64,000 nucleotides of DNA from Psychrobacter celer (GCF_016107555.1 NZ_JABASU010000006.1:1-64000); one strand, 5' to 3'. Numbered from the stretch's first letter, positions 37,341 to 49,266 are shown. Notes: generated by a model not told the origin, from the letters alone. Numbers and translations are program-made.

Positions 37341-37376
37341 AAAAAAGCAGGTCGCTTAAAACGTCCTGCTTTTTTA
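37341..37376. terminator. Bidirectional terminator between liuA and coaX
   Basis: AAAAAAGCAGG and CCTGCTTTTTT form a symmetrical hairpin with short inner pairing, serving the convergent liuA and coaX genes. Confidence 0.87.
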
Positions 37377-37416
37377 TGCTTATTTTATGTCTTATAAAAA
37401 TCTTAGATTAAAATTG

Positions 37417-38145
37417 TTATGTCTGTTTACTATGGTCAAAATAGCGTGCCAGACCAGTTAATAGTAAATCATCACGTAGTCGTACTGGGCGATTGACGTG
37501 CTGGGCGATGATGGCGGCATCGCCACCCGTCATGATGACTTCGAAGTTGGGATGACGATGGCTGATCTCGTTGATAGCGCCAACGATAGAGAGCAGTATA
37601 CCGCGATGCACCGCGTCTTGGGTGGTCATGCCCTGACCGACGCTATCGAAGGCACCGTTAGAGATGGTGATTTGCTTGGTACCAGAAAATAGCGACTCGC
37701 GCTGCAAATAAATACTGGGAAAGATATAACCGCCCAAATGTGTAGCATGATCGATCAAGTCAATCGTCACCGCGGTCCCGCAACCTATCACGCACTGGCG
37801 CTTTTTTTTATCGACTGCACCCAGCATCTGCAGCCAGCGATCGCAGCCGAGCTGCTGATCGTTATAGTCGCTACGCATCAGCGGGTGCGCGGCATCGACA
37901 TGGACAAACTCAAACGGGATATTTAGACGGCTGAGGGTTTCGGTGACTTTTATATTGAGCGCTTCGCCGAGCACAGATGAGATACCGATAAAATCGGGCG
38001 CATATCGCTCAAAGCGATCGGTGAGACCCATGAGTAATTCGGCAGGCGCTTGCAAATGCTGCTTAGCATCATGGTCGACGATCTGACCGATATCATCGGT
38101 GAGCCAGTATTTTAAGCGGGTATTGCCAAGATCTAACCAGAGCAT
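37417..38145 (-). CDS. coaX: Type III pantothenate kinase
   Basis: CoaX phosphorylates pantothenate at the start of coenzyme A synthesis and belongs to the ASKHA fold. The 242-residue protein starts with the phosphate-1 motif LWLDLGNTRLKYWL, and shows GCDRWLQMLGA, the IGCGTAVTIDLID phosphate-2 region with the catalytic Asp nearby, GGYIFPS and the adenosine-site MTGGDAAII. AAGGGA precedes the ATG. It lies downstream of birA on the same strand, a frequent pairing in gammaproteobacteria, with a 123-bp gap containing a fragment of repeat family B. Confidence 0.94.
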   Translation of the reverse strand: MLWLDLGNTRLKYWLTDDIGQIVDHDAKQHLQAPAELLMGLTDRFERYAPDFIGISSVLGEALNIKVTETLSRLNIPFEFVHVDAAHPLMRSDYNDQQLGCDRWLQMLGAVDKKKRQCVIGCGTAVTIDLIDHATHLGGYIFPSIYLQRESLFSGTKQITISNGAFDSVGQGMTTQDAVHRGILLSIVGAINEISHRHPNFEVIMTGGDAAIIAQHVNRPVRLRDDLLLTGLARYFDHSKQT

Positions 38146-38156
38146 AAAAATCCCTT

Positions 38157-38175
38157 TATATAGTCAATTCACTAA
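38157..38175. repeat. Fragment of repeat family B
   Basis: The sequence TATATAGTCAATTCAC matches the left end of the element at 34931. It lies immediately upstream of coaX, in the gap after birA. No right end was found. Confidence 0.45.
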
Positions 38176-38268
38176 AAAATGTTATGGCAAAGCTTGTAGA
38201 TGAAGCTTGTCAATAAAACCCAGAGACTTTTATGCCATAAGGGCGATAGCGCCCGCAGGCTCTATGCG

Positions 38269-39273
38269 TTAGTCCTGATGAATCACGTCAATGCGTCCAG
38301 TAAAAAGCGCAGAAATATTACCGTTATCTTGGCGCAATTGCAAACACCCATGTGTATCGATACCGCAGGCATATCCTGTCACTACAGTGCTATTGCCATG
38401 GTGCTCTTGAGTGACGCGTAGGCGCCGTCCTGCGAGAGCATCGACGCCATCAAACTGCTCTAAAAAACGATCCAGATAGTAGGTATGACCGGTGGGTTTT
38501 TCTAAACTAAAATATTCAAAACGCGTCATCGCTGCCATCAGCGCTTTGCTCATTTGCTGATAGAATGTTTTGAGATTTGGCAAGCGTATCGTCGCCGCGT
38601 CAGGCAGCATCTGACAGATATCTTGTAGACTGATCGCCTGATAGCTCATGCCTTCGCAAGTCTGCGCAGTCAGCGCTGGTGCCGCTTGTACATTTAGCCC
38701 CACGCCCATCACCACACCGACCAACTTGCCTGCTATGGTGACAGGCTCTATCAAGATACCCGCAAGCTTTGAGAACGGCTGAGTTTGTATTGCTGGCTCA
38801 GAGGGTGTCAGCGCCGGCTTGGATACGGCAGCATAAAAGCCCAAGTCATTGGCCCATTTTACCCCGATAGGCGTCAGCTGGCGCGCGTGCAGTTGCTCAT
38901 TGAGCGCTTGAATGACAGGCATTTTTGCTAGCTCGACACCGATGACCAAAGACAACAAACCGCTAATCGGCTGATGCACAGGGTGATATAACGACAAGTA
39001 AACATTACCAGGTGGCGACTGCCAAGAGCGTCCGTGCTGCCCGCGACCAGCACTTTGGGTATCGGCAGTCAGTAGATGCATCTGTGCAGCATCAAGCGTG
39101 CCATTTTGTACCGCTGTGATCAACTCGCTATTGGTCGAGGCGCTACTAGCGAGGTGCCGATGGTTGAGCTCAGGCAAATGTACAAGCGTTGGCGATGTAT
39201 CTGACGCAGTTGGAGTAGAGGTCTCGGCTAAAGGGCCAAAAGGCGCGGCAGATAAAGGGGCTGATGGCGGCAT
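38269..39273 (-). CDS. birA: Biotin-[acetyl-CoA-carboxylase] ligase without DNA-binding domain
   Basis: BirA activates biotin with ATP and attaches it to lysine of carboxylases such as AccB and, here, LiuD. The protein has SSASTNSELI, the biotinyl-AMP loop SAGRGQHGRSWQSPPGNVYLS with GRGxxGR near residue 97, GVKWANDL and GILIEP. The N-terminal winged helix of E. coli BirA is absent; instead there is a low-complexity Pro/Ser/Thr/Ala lead of about 35 residues, so it cannot act as the biotin operon repressor in that way. The start may lie further in, since no ribosome site is evident at 39273. Confidence 0.9.
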   Translation of the reverse strand: MPPSAPLSAAPFGPLAETSTPTASDTSPTLVHLPELNHRHLASSASTNSELITAVQNGTLDAAQMHLLTADTQSAGRGQHGRSWQSPPGNVYLSLYHPVHQPISGLLSLVIGVELAKMPVIQALNEQLHARQLTPIGVKWANDLGFYAAVSKPALTPSEPAIQTQPFSKLAGILIEPVTIAGKLVGVVMGVGLNVQAAPALTAQTCEGMSYQAISLQDICQMLPDAATIRLPNLKTFYQQMSKALMAAMTRFEYFSLEKPTGHTYYLDRFLEQFDGVDALAGRRLRVTQEHHGNSTVVTGYACGIDTHGCLQLRQDNGNISALFTGRIDVIHQD

Positions 39274-39431
39274 AAGTTTCGTCGATGTGGTTAAGGTTGT
39301 AGGAACAATCTTTGCTATACTGAGCGCGGGTCACGGTTTGGCATGAATAAGCGCGAATGAGCATGAATAAGCATAGTGACGCGGCTTAGTAGCGGTAATC
39401 AAATAGCATAAAGATCGGCTGCAGGTTTGGC

Positions 39432-39550
39432 AAATGGAATATATAGTCAATTGCAAATAAAACGGTTATATAAAGTTAAACGCATTACTGGTATAAATTT
39501 TCCTTGCGTGCTGTGCCTGCCCTGCAAATGTGCAGATGCGCTAAAAATAC
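39432..39550. repeat. Family B repeat, partial copy
   Basis: AATGGAATATATAGTCAATT is shared exactly with the left edge at 34922. The interior (TTGCGTGCTGTGCCTGC) resembles the interior of the other copies, and GGTATAAATTTT recurs near 63230. The right end is missing. It fills part of the 307-bp spacer between birA and the TauE/SafE gene; nothing else was seen there. Confidence 0.5.
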
Positions 39551-39580
39551 TCCAAAACTCCAAAATAAAAGGCTGAGCTA

Positions 39581-40387
39581 ATGATGTTATATGTGTGGTT
39601 TGTGATTGCAGGGGCGTTTGCTGGGGTCAGTGCAGGCTTGTTTGGGGTAGGCGGCGGTATGATTATTGTGCCCGCCTTGGTGTGGATATTTACCGCCTAT
39701 GACTTTTCGCCTGATGTCATCACCCACCTGGCGATCGGTACCTCGCTTGCGACCATCATTGTCACCTCTATTAGCTCATTGACAGCACATAATAAGCGCG
39801 GCGGTGTGCGCTGGGAAGTCTGGCGCAAGATGGCGCTGGGCTTGGTCATCGGAAGCCTTGTCGGTGCCGGTATCGCCGATATGATCGATGGAAAAGTTTT
39901 GCAAGCCATCATCGGTGTCGGTGCGTTATTGGTCGCGCTAAAGATGCTGTTTTTGTCTAACAAAGAGCAGCTCGGCAAGCCTTTGCCGCCCGCTGGCGTG
40001 CAGTTTGGCGCGGGCACAGGGATTGGTATGGCGTCCTCTATCTTTGGTATCGGCGGTGGTAGCTTGACCGTACCGTTTTTAAACTGGGCAGGACTGCCGA
40101 TGAAGCAAGCGGTTGGCACCTCGGCCGCGTGTGGTTTGCCGATTGCGGTGGCAGGCGCGGTAGGATTTGCATGGTTTGGTCAAGACGTGGTCAATTTGCC
40201 TGAGGGTACGCTCGGTTTTGTCCATATCACAGGGTTTTTGTGCATATCCGTCACCAGCTTTATGATGGCAAAGGTCGGTGCTAAGCTTGCACACGTCTTG
40301 CCAGCCGCCACGCTTAAGCGCGCGTTTGGCGTGTTGTTATTGTTTGCCGGCGGGCAGCTGTTGCTGAGTGCGATTGGGGTGATATGA
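39581..40387 (+). CDS. TauE/SafE (TSUP) family membrane transporter
   Basis: The 268-residue inner-membrane protein has about eight hydrophobic segments in two homologous halves, each with the family motif: GLFGVGGGMIIVPALVW near residue 20 and SIFGIGGGSLTVPFLNW near residue 152. GTSAACGLPIAVAGAVG follows the second. Members export or import sulfite, sulfoacetate or other small organosulfur or carboxylate anions; the substrate here cannot be assigned. The gene converges on a small gene whose stop lies 2 bp away. Confidence 0.88.
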   Translation: MMLYVWFVIAGAFAGVSAGLFGVGGGMIIVPALVWIFTAYDFSPDVITHLAIGTSLATIIVTSISSLTAHNKRGGVRWEVWRKMALGLVIGSLVGAGIADMIDGKVLQAIIGVGALLVALKMLFLSNKEQLGKPLPPAGVQFGAGTGIGMASSIFGIGGGSLTVPFLNWAGLPMKQAVGTSAACGLPIAVAGAVGFAWFGQDVVNLPEGTLGFVHITGFLCISVTSFMMAKVGAKLAHVLPAATLKRAFGVLLLFAGGQLLLSAIGVI

Positions 40388-40388
40388 C

Positions 40389-40688
40389 TTATCTTTTTTC
40401 AAGCGCATCAAGCCCTAAGCGCATCCATTTCATGGCCAGCTCGTCATGGTCGGTGAGCATATTCCATAACGCATCTTCGCTAAAGATAGAGTGCGCTTCA
40501 CCCGAGTGCTCGATGGGCAGATCTGCTTCATGATCTTTCATCCACTGTGGATTTAGATAGTAGTCTTTCAACTCATTTTGCAATGCTTCAACTTTTAAGA
40601 ACTGCTCTTGCGCCTCTAGTTGCTGGCGATATAGCTTGCACCACAGCTCATATTTTTGCTGCAATTCTTGTGGATTATAATCAGTCAT
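40389..40688 (-). CDS. Small conserved protein, DUF4298-like
   Basis: This 99-residue protein is probably cytoplasmic, with a heptad-like helical N-terminal half (QKYELWCKLYRQQLEAQEQF) and a C-terminal block LPIEHSGEAHSIFSEDALWN that resembles DUF4298 proteins of Moraxellaceae and others. No catalytic motif is visible, and the function is unknown. GGG lies at modest distance before the start. It is divergent from smc, with 139 bp between the two starts, and converges tightly on the TauE/SafE gene. Confidence 0.65.
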   Translation of the reverse strand: MTDYNPQELQQKYELWCKLYRQQLEAQEQFLKVEALQNELKDYYLNPQWMKDHEADLPIEHSGEAHSIFSEDALWNMLTDHDELAMKWMRLGLDALEKR

Positions 40689-40827
40689 TTTAATGCCCTT
40701 AACTTTTAGTGTTTAGAGGAATCATTATTATTTTAAGCCTTATTATAGCATCCCGTACAAAGTCCAAAAAATCGTCATCATTTGCGGTAGAATAGCCGCC
40801 TGTTTTTGTTAAGTTTGTCGATCCTTC

Positions 40828-43800
40828 ATGCGTCTAAAATCTCTTAAGCTGGCAGGATTTAAATCCTTTGCCAATCCTACGACCTTCACCTTTCGTCATG
40901 GCATCACCGCCATCGTCGGGCCAAACGGCTGCGGCAAATCCAACGTCATCGACGCCATTCGCTGGGTGCTGGGTGAGACCTCCGCCAAGCAGTTACGCGG
41001 CGGGGCGATGAGCGATGTCATCTTTGCCGGTACACAAGACAAAGCGGCCAAAAGTGTCGCCAGCGTCGAGCTGACCTTCGAGCACACTCAAGATGAGCAA
41101 ACTGGCATTCGCCATGAATTGAACCTGTACCATGAGCTCTCTGTGCGCCGTCAGGTCAATAAAGAGGGACGCTCGGATTACTTTATCAATGGCACGCGCG
41201 CGCGCCGCCGTGATGTGGTCGATGTGTTTTTGGGTACTGGGCTTGGGGCGCGTAGCTATGCGGTGATTGAGCAAGGCATGATTGGGCGTATTGTCGAGTC
41301 AAGCCCGATGCAGCTACGTGAGTTTATCGAAGAGGCGGCTGGGGTATCGCGCTATCAGGCACGTAGAATAGAGACACAAAAAAAACTTGAGAAAACCCAA
41401 GACAATCTGGCGCGTCTGCATGACATGCAAAGCGAGCTGGCAAGCCAACAAAAACGCCTGTCCAAGCAAGCCGCTAGCGCTGAGCGTTATAAAGAGCTGG
41501 CATTGACACTGGCGGACATCAAGCAGCAGCTGGCCATTCAGCAGCTGTATCAGGCCAAGCATAGTCAGCAGCAGCAAAAACGCGCCCATGAGCAAAGTTG
41601 TGCTGAAACCGCTCGCTTGCAAGCACAGTATGAGGACCTAAAAGCCAAGCAAGATAAGCTGACGGCTCATATCAATCAAGAGCAATGGCTCAAAGACGAT
41701 GCACAAAGCCGCCATTACCAGCAGCAGCTCAATTATCAAAATGCCGAGCACGCGCTAAACGATGCCAAATCGCAGCTTGCCAGTTTGGCGCAGCAGATGA
41801 CCAGCTTGGCGCAGCAGCGCGAGCAGGCCGTCAATGAGATTGAACGCATCACCACCGAGCAAGCCGAGCAGCAAAACGTGCTAGAAAAATTGCGCCCGCA
41901 GCTCGATGAGATAGCGAGTAAACGCGAGACGCATCAACGTGACGAGCGGCCGCTACAGCGCGCCTATCATGATGCACAAAACCAGCTGTCACGGCTACAA
42001 GACAATCATCGTGTGCTAGAGCAGCAGCAAGCGATTAATAGCCAAGCACAAAAACGCCAGCAGCAAAGCCATGAAAAATGGCAGCGCCGCCAGCAGAACT
42101 GGCAAAACCTCTGGCAGCAGCTACAGCAGTCACTGTCTGCCAAAGTAAATGCGGCTAATACACATAGCGCAGATGGACAAAATCCGACCTTAGCGTCGCA
42201 CATTGATGAGCTGAATAAACAGCTACAACAGATCGAGCGCCAACAAGATAGCGTCGATGAGCGACTCTCCGAGCTACAGCCGCGCGCGCATGAGCTGCAG
42301 CAGCTTTTACATAAGCAGCAGCGCGCGCTGGGCGAGGAAGAAAAACGTCATGCAGTGTTGACCAGTGAATACGACACCTTGCACCAGATACTGCATCCAA
42401 CACCTACGCCAAAATCACAACAGTCTGCTAAGGTAAAAACCACCGATGTAGTAACAACTGATTTAGCAAATCAAGTAGTAAATAACGATAACGACTTAGC
42501 CATTACCACCTTGCGCGAGCAGATTGAGCTGAGTGCAGTAGGCAAGCAGCATGCTGAGCTGCTCGATAAGGTGTTAGCACTATGGCTCGATAGTCATGTG
42601 CTGGCTTCTAAACAAGCAAGTAATGAAAAAGTTAACGGCGAGGTGCAAAAAGCGAATAGCTTATGGCAAGCGCTTGAGTACAACTTAAGGGATGTGTTTA
42701 CTTATCAGAATGCGCAAAACGAACAGACTAATACACAGGATAATTCGTCAATAGAAACGGGTCATAGCTTGTGGCTATCTGCTAAGCAAAATGATGTAAA
42801 CGAAAAGCCATTTGTTGGCGCATTGCCAAATACTTTGATTGATAAGGTACTGCCTTTATCACAGCTGATCGCGGCGCCCAACCTAGCGCTTTGGCAGCAG
42901 TGCTATCTATATATCGCAGACCTTACAAACAGCCATCAGACCTTCGATGTGCTGGCAGATATACTCAAAGCTCTCCCGCCGTCAGCGATTTTGCTAACGT
43001 CTGATGGCTGGCTTATCAGTCGTCAAGGTACGATAAATCTTGGCAAGCTTGTTGGCGCGCAAGATGGTCAAAATGACAGCAATAGTCAATTTTTGACGCA
43101 GCGTCTACAGCAGCGCGAGCGGCTGCAGATCTTAGAAGAGCTGCTTGATGGGCTTGAGAGTAAAATAGAAGAGCAGCGCAAAGCCATTGCTAATAATCAG
43201 CGAAGCTATGATGCGTTGACGATTGGCTTAGAGGAGGCGCGGGCGCAAGCTGAGCAGCTGACGCGTGATAAATATAACTATCAGGAGCAGCTGACAACCC
43301 AGCGCGCTGCCGCTGAGCGCCTGCAAGCAGATAGCCAGCGCCTAACTGCGGACAAAGCAGCCCTTGAGCAAGAGCAGCAGGAGCTTACGCACGAGCAGCA
43401 GGCGCTTACGCATGAGCAGCAGCATATCGCAAGCGAGCTGACAGCCCTTGCGCCGCAAATCACTGAGGCGCAGGCGACTATGCAGCAACTGCAAGCTGAG
43501 CGCCGTGAGCAGCAGCAGCGTCAGCAAACAGATGACGACGCTTGGCAAGCCCTGCAGCTGCGTGTACAGCAAAGCCAGATGCGCCTTGAGCACAGTAGCA
43601 GTAGCCTAAAACGCGCAAATGCGCAATATGATAAGGCGCAACAAAACGAGGAAAGTCTAAAAACGCAGCATGAGCAGCAACAAAAAAAATTGCCAGCGCT
43701 GCAGACCGCCTTGCAGGCACTGCAACAAACGCGCGATGAGCAGCAGGCGCTCTTGGCAGAGCGCGCTGCGGCTTTAACCGCGCTAAAAGAAACCTACAAT

Positions 43801-44736
43801 CAGCAGCAGGCGACTTTAGACACGCTACAGCAGACGCTACAGACGCAGCAAAGCGAGCAGGCCGCACTTGCCACTGAGCTGGCATTGAGCGCCGCGCGTT
43901 TAGATGAGGCGACTCGCTATGCTGAAGACGCCATGGCCGAGTATCACCGTATCAGCGAACAGGGTGACACTGCGCAATTGATGAGTGTCTCGAGTTTGTT
44001 GGCGGATTTTATCGCCCATGATCGCCGCGTGCGCCCTGATAAAATCGCCGAGCTTGAGCGCGAAAAAGCCAAGCTTGAGCAGCAAATCAGCAAGATTGGC
44101 GCGGTCAATCTGGCCGCCGTGGCAGAGTTGGCTGAGGTCAATGAACGTCTAGAGCCGCTCGCGCAGCAGACCACTGACATCACTGCCAGTATGGAGACAT
44201 TGAGCGAGGCGATAGCCGCTATCGACGAGACCACCAAGACCTTGTTTATCGAGACCTTAGAGGCGGTGAATACCGAGCTTGCCAACTTGTTTGCCAAAGT
44301 CTTTGGCGGCGGTCAGGCAAGCTTGACATTAAACTTAGAGGATCTACCAGCAAACACGCCCAAATCAGAGCAGTGGCGGGCAGGGCTGACCTTGATGGCG
44401 CAGCCAAAAGGCAAGCGTAATAGCCGCCTTGCGGTACTCTCAGGCGGCGAAAAAACCCTAACAGCACTCAGTCTTATTTTTGCCATTTTTAAGCAGCATC
44501 CTGCGCCGTTTTGTGTGCTTGACGAGGTCGATGCGCCGCTCGATGATGCTAATGTCGGGCGTTTTACTAGCCTCATTCATGAGCTGGCAGATGACTTGCA
44601 GTTTATCTTTATCAGTCATAACAAGCTGGCCATGCAGATCGCTGACGAGCTCAAAGGTATCACCATGCCAAGCGCTGGGATCTCTCGTTTGGTGAGCGTC
44701 TCGCTCGATGAGGCGGCGCGCTATATTAGTGAATAA
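40828..44736 (+). CDS. smc: Chromosome segregation ATPase SMC
   Basis: SMC forms the arms of the condensin-like complex that compacts and separates the chromosome. The 1302-residue protein has Walker A GPNGCGKSN near residue 32, the VLGETSAKQLRGG region, two very Gln-rich coiled coils of several hundred residues each, a central hinge at about 510-760, the signature VLSGGEKTLTALSL and Walker B FCVLDEVDAPLDDANV near the end. It is longer than the usual 1150-1200 residues; the surplus is in low-complexity Gln/Thr/Asn stretches, partly beside the hinge (QNEQTNTQDNSSIETG). It is followed by zipA and ligA, the usual Moraxellaceae order. Confidence 0.95.
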   Translation: MRLKSLKLAGFKSFANPTTFTFRHGITAIVGPNGCGKSNVIDAIRWVLGETSAKQLRGGAMSDVIFAGTQDKAAKSVASVELTFEHTQDEQTGIRHELNLYHELSVRRQVNKEGRSDYFINGTRARRRDVVDVFLGTGLGARSYAVIEQGMIGRIVESSPMQLREFIEEAAGVSRYQARRIETQKKLEKTQDNLARLHDMQSELASQQKRLSKQAASAERYKELALTLADIKQQLAIQQLYQAKHSQQQQKRAHEQSCAETARLQAQYEDLKAKQDKLTAHINQEQWLKDDAQSRHYQQQLNYQNAEHALNDAKSQLASLAQQMTSLAQQREQAVNEIERITTEQAEQQNVLEKLRPQLDEIASKRETHQRDERPLQRAYHDAQNQLSRLQDNHRVLEQQQAINSQAQKRQQQSHEKWQRRQQNWQNLWQQLQQSLSAKVNAANTHSADGQNPTLASHIDELNKQLQQIERQQDSVDERLSELQPRAHELQQLLHKQQRALGEEEKRHAVLTSEYDTLHQILHPTPTPKSQQSAKVKTTDVVTTDLANQVVNNDNDLAITTLREQIELSAVGKQHAELLDKVLALWLDSHVLASKQASNEKVNGEVQKANSLWQALEYNLRDVFTYQNAQNEQTNTQDNSSIETGHSLWLSAKQNDVNEKPFVGALPNTLIDKVLPLSQLIAAPNLALWQQCYLYIADLTNSHQTFDVLADILKALPPSAILLTSDGWLISRQGTINLGKLVGAQDGQNDSNSQFLTQRLQQRERLQILEELLDGLESKIEEQRKAIANNQRSYDALTIGLEEARAQAEQLTRDKYNYQEQLTTQRAAAERLQADSQRLTADKAALEQEQQELTHEQQALTHEQQHIASELTALAPQITEAQATMQQLQAERREQQQRQQTDDDAWQALQLRVQQSQMRLEHSSSSLKRANAQYDKAQQNEESLKTQHEQQQKKLPALQTALQALQQTRDEQQALLAERAAALTALKETYNQQQATLDTLQQTLQTQQSEQAALATELALSAARLDEATRYAEDAMAEYHRISEQGDTAQLMSVSSLLADFIAHDRRVRPDKIAELEREKAKLEQQISKIGAVNLAAVAELAEVNERLEPLAQQTTDITASMETLSEAIAAIDETTKTLFIETLEAVNTELANLFAKVFGGGQASLTLNLEDLPANTPKSEQWRAGLTLMAQPKGKRNSRLAVLSGGEKTLTALSLIFAIFKQHPAPFCVLDEVDAPLDDANVGRFTSLIHELADDLQFIFISHNKLAMQIADELKGITMPSAGISRLVSVSLDEAARYISE

Positions 44737-44970
44737 CAAGGAGAATGAGGACAGGCGCTAGACAAAACAAATCACGGAGCAATAAAATAGTAATAACAGC
44801 AAGCGGCGAGCAATGGTATAGTAAATAGCACGCCAGCAACGTCACACAACTGTGTCAGGCTGATGATAAACGATGACTATATGATGACGATATTCATAAG
44901 CCATGCTAGACTATTGCCATTTATTGTTTCTTGTGTATTCCCTTTTGTCATATATTAGGATGTATCTCTC

Positions 44971-45975
44971 ATGACCGCTATTCAGTTTATCTTGATTGCC
45001 ATTGCTGCGTTTATCGTGCTCGCAGGACTGTATATGGTCATTCGTAGCTTTAAGCGTCGTAGCAGCGCTGACGCTCCTGTCGTCAATTATGACAAAAACG
45101 GCATCCCGATCATACCGCGTCACGAGCGCAGCATCGTCGACCAGCCAGATTTAGAAGACGCTGTCGCCGGCGAGACCAGTATCGGCCCTGATCGCAGTTA
45201 TTTAGATACGGTGGTTGAGCAAGAGCCTGTGACTGCGCCTCACAATACCGAGACCCCATCAGCCACGGCGCAAAACTTGGCCGATACGCCTGATAGCAAT
45301 GATGAAGACTATATGCGCTGGCAAGAAGCTGAGCTGCGCCGTGACGATGCAGAGTTTGCCGACACAGCGGCGCAGATGGGCAGTGAGCAAGAGCTCGATG
45401 CGTTCTCAAGTTTGGTATCGGCGACTGACAGCTTGATGCCATCGATTGATACGGCAGAAGAGCCAAGCTTTGATAGCAACAGCCCCATACTAGATCAGCA
45501 CCTCTCAGAGCCAGTCGATGAAGCGCAAAACGCGCCGCTTATCAACGCCAAAGACAACATCAACATCACTATTTTACCAACCCAGTATCGTGATCGCCCA
45601 GCGGCGATTATTCGTGGCCGTGATTTGCTGGCATTGATTGACAAGTATGGCCTGCGTTATGGGGCGATGAACATGTTTCACCGCTATGAAAAAAAAGACG
45701 GCACAGGCATGCTATGGTTTAGTATGATGGGCATCACCGAAAGCGGTATCGCCCCTTTTGATCCGCATAGCGTCGCGACCAATGTCTATAACGGTGTGGT
45801 GGTGTTTTTGTCATTGCCGCATCCACAAGCCGTGCACAGCTTCGATAGCATGATGAGCATTGCTTATATGATGGCAAGCGATTTGGACGCCATCTTACTT
45901 GATGAAAATAACGAACCGATCACGCCCGAATACAAGCAGCAGCTACGCAACCAAGTCCGTGACTATGAGGCTTAA
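44971..45975 (+). CDS. zipA: Cell division protein ZipA
   Basis: ZipA tethers the FtsZ ring to the inner membrane. The 334-residue protein has an N-terminal membrane anchor (AIQFILIAIAAFIVLAGLYMVI), a basic junction KRRSS, a long acidic unstructured linker to about residue 190, and the C-terminal FtsZ-binding domain from NINITILPTQYRDRPAAI to the end, with NMFHRYEKKDGTGMLWFSM and SFDSMMSIAYMMASDLDA. AGGATG is the likely ribosome site. It lies between smc and ligA. The 234-bp gap before it shows no clear element. Confidence 0.93.
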   Translation: MTAIQFILIAIAAFIVLAGLYMVIRSFKRRSSADAPVVNYDKNGIPIIPRHERSIVDQPDLEDAVAGETSIGPDRSYLDTVVEQEPVTAPHNTETPSATAQNLADTPDSNDEDYMRWQEAELRRDDAEFADTAAQMGSEQELDAFSSLVSATDSLMPSIDTAEEPSFDSNSPILDQHLSEPVDEAQNAPLINAKDNINITILPTQYRDRPAAIIRGRDLLALIDKYGLRYGAMNMFHRYEKKDGTGMLWFSMMGITESGIAPFDPHSVATNVYNGVVVFLSLPHPQAVHSFDSMMSIAYMMASDLDAILLDENNEPITPEYKQQLRNQVRDYEA

Positions 45976-46020
45976 GCGCCAACGCTAAATAAATCAATAG
46001 AAATTCAAAGCAAAACCAAA

Positions 46021-48197
<2,177 letters not shown>

Positions 48198-48219
48198 TTT
48201 TTACGATAATGTCAATGTT

Positions 48220-48275
48220 AAATGGTATTTTTCTCAGTCTTTAATGTTGTGGAGAAAGTAAGGGAAATACCATTT
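48220..48275. repeat. Inverted repeat AAATGGTATTT at the islet edge
   Basis: AAATGGTATTT at 48220-48230 and its perfect complement at 48265-48275 are 34 bp apart. They lie between the ligA stop and the last gene of the minus-strand islet. The repeat may be a weak terminator or the scar of an insertion; neither is proven. Confidence 0.4.
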
Positions 48276-48278
48276 GAG

Positions 48279-49214
48279 CTAACTAAAAACAGCAAAGTGC
48301 AGTAAAGTTCGCACTAAAATTCCTATCAATATTCCTGGAACGGCATACTTTATCAATCGTATAAACCGATGGTTTAAGCTTAAAAATATGCCTATTCCTG
48401 GTAAGTCGAACGTATTTACCAAAAACCCTGCAAAAGTATTAACTTGGGTCGCTGACATTTCTTTTTGTTGAACCAAGTCAATTGCAACGCTTAAATAGGC
48501 TGTTCCTCCACCTACGTATTTAGCCAATGTGGGCATAATAAATGTTGAAGATGTATTTGTAGCGGATAACAGGGGAGACAGCGCTTGTTCTAACATCACA
48601 ATTGCCCCAGCCTCTCTTAAAATACCTACTATCGTAATAGATAAAGTTAACATTGGAATAGCACCAACGGCTAAGCGTATGGCTTCGATACCCGCATCAT
48701 TGATTACTTTCATAAAGTTACTATCAGAAGGGTCTTTATCAAATAATTGTTCTGACGTATCAGGATGCTCATCGGATAGCATACGCCCTGACAGATACCA
48801 AGTTGCTGATGAAGCGCATAAGCCACCGATGATAGAAAAGACGATTGCTGCTGTCCAGTTTAGACCCAGAGGAATCATCGGATATAGAATATTACCTTGC
48901 GCCATAGCCAATAACATCGCTAAGGTTGCTGCTAAGTGCCGATCAGAGACGCCTCTACTTTGCATAATCGTGAGGGTAGCGAGTGGTGCAGCAAAGCTGA
49001 TAAAATTCATTTGAATTAGGGCAAAGGTACTTATTCCTGTTAGACCAAAAGGCTTTAAAAGCGGACTGAGCGCTTTGACGATAATGTCCATGAGACCGTT
49101 TTGCTCAATGACTTTCATGATACATAGCATCACAATCATGATAGGAAGCAGTGTATAAAGTGCAATATCAACGGAGGAGCGCCCTGAAGCTAAAATGATT
49201 TCTATGAGCGACAT
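48279..49214 (-). CDS. Nucleoside-recognition (Gate) domain membrane protein
   Basis: The 311-residue inner-membrane protein has about nine hydrophobic segments and two Gate-type repeats as in the nucleoside-recognition family (PF07670), which includes YjiG/YjiH-like and spore-maturation-type proteins. Landmarks are SGRSSVDIALYTLLPIMIVM near the start, LIQMNFISFAAPLATLTIM, AVGAIPMLTLSITIVGILRE near residue 190 and MPTLAKYVGGGTAYLSVAID. The name is historical; such proteins are candidate transporters and the substrate is unproven. It is the last gene of a four-gene array behind a LysR gene and likely moves the compound handled by the RidA and PhzF proteins. Codon use looks AT-richer than in ligA. 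Confidence 0.72.
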   Translation of the reverse strand: MSLIEIILASGRSSVDIALYTLLPIMIVMLCIMKVIEQNGLMDIIVKALSPLLKPFGLTGISTFALIQMNFISFAAPLATLTIMQSRGVSDRHLAATLAMLLAMAQGNILYPMIPLGLNWTAAIVFSIIGGLCASSATWYLSGRMLSDEHPDTSEQLFDKDPSDSNFMKVINDAGIEAIRLAVGAIPMLTLSITIVGILREAGAIVMLEQALSPLLSATNTSSTFIMPTLAKYVGGGTAYLSVAIDLVQQKEMSATQVNTFAGFLVNTFDLPGIGIFLSLNHRFIRLIKYAVPGILIGILVRTLLHFAVFS

Positions 49215-49266
49215 GTAAAACTCCTGAGATACCTCTTATTGAGACAGATGTATAAATGAAATAGCG

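Noticed and set aside
43281..43885. Minus-strand open frames opposite the smc coiled coil, one Cys/Ser-rich
   Set aside because: They are shadows of Gln/Ala-rich coding sequence, without start signals or domain features.
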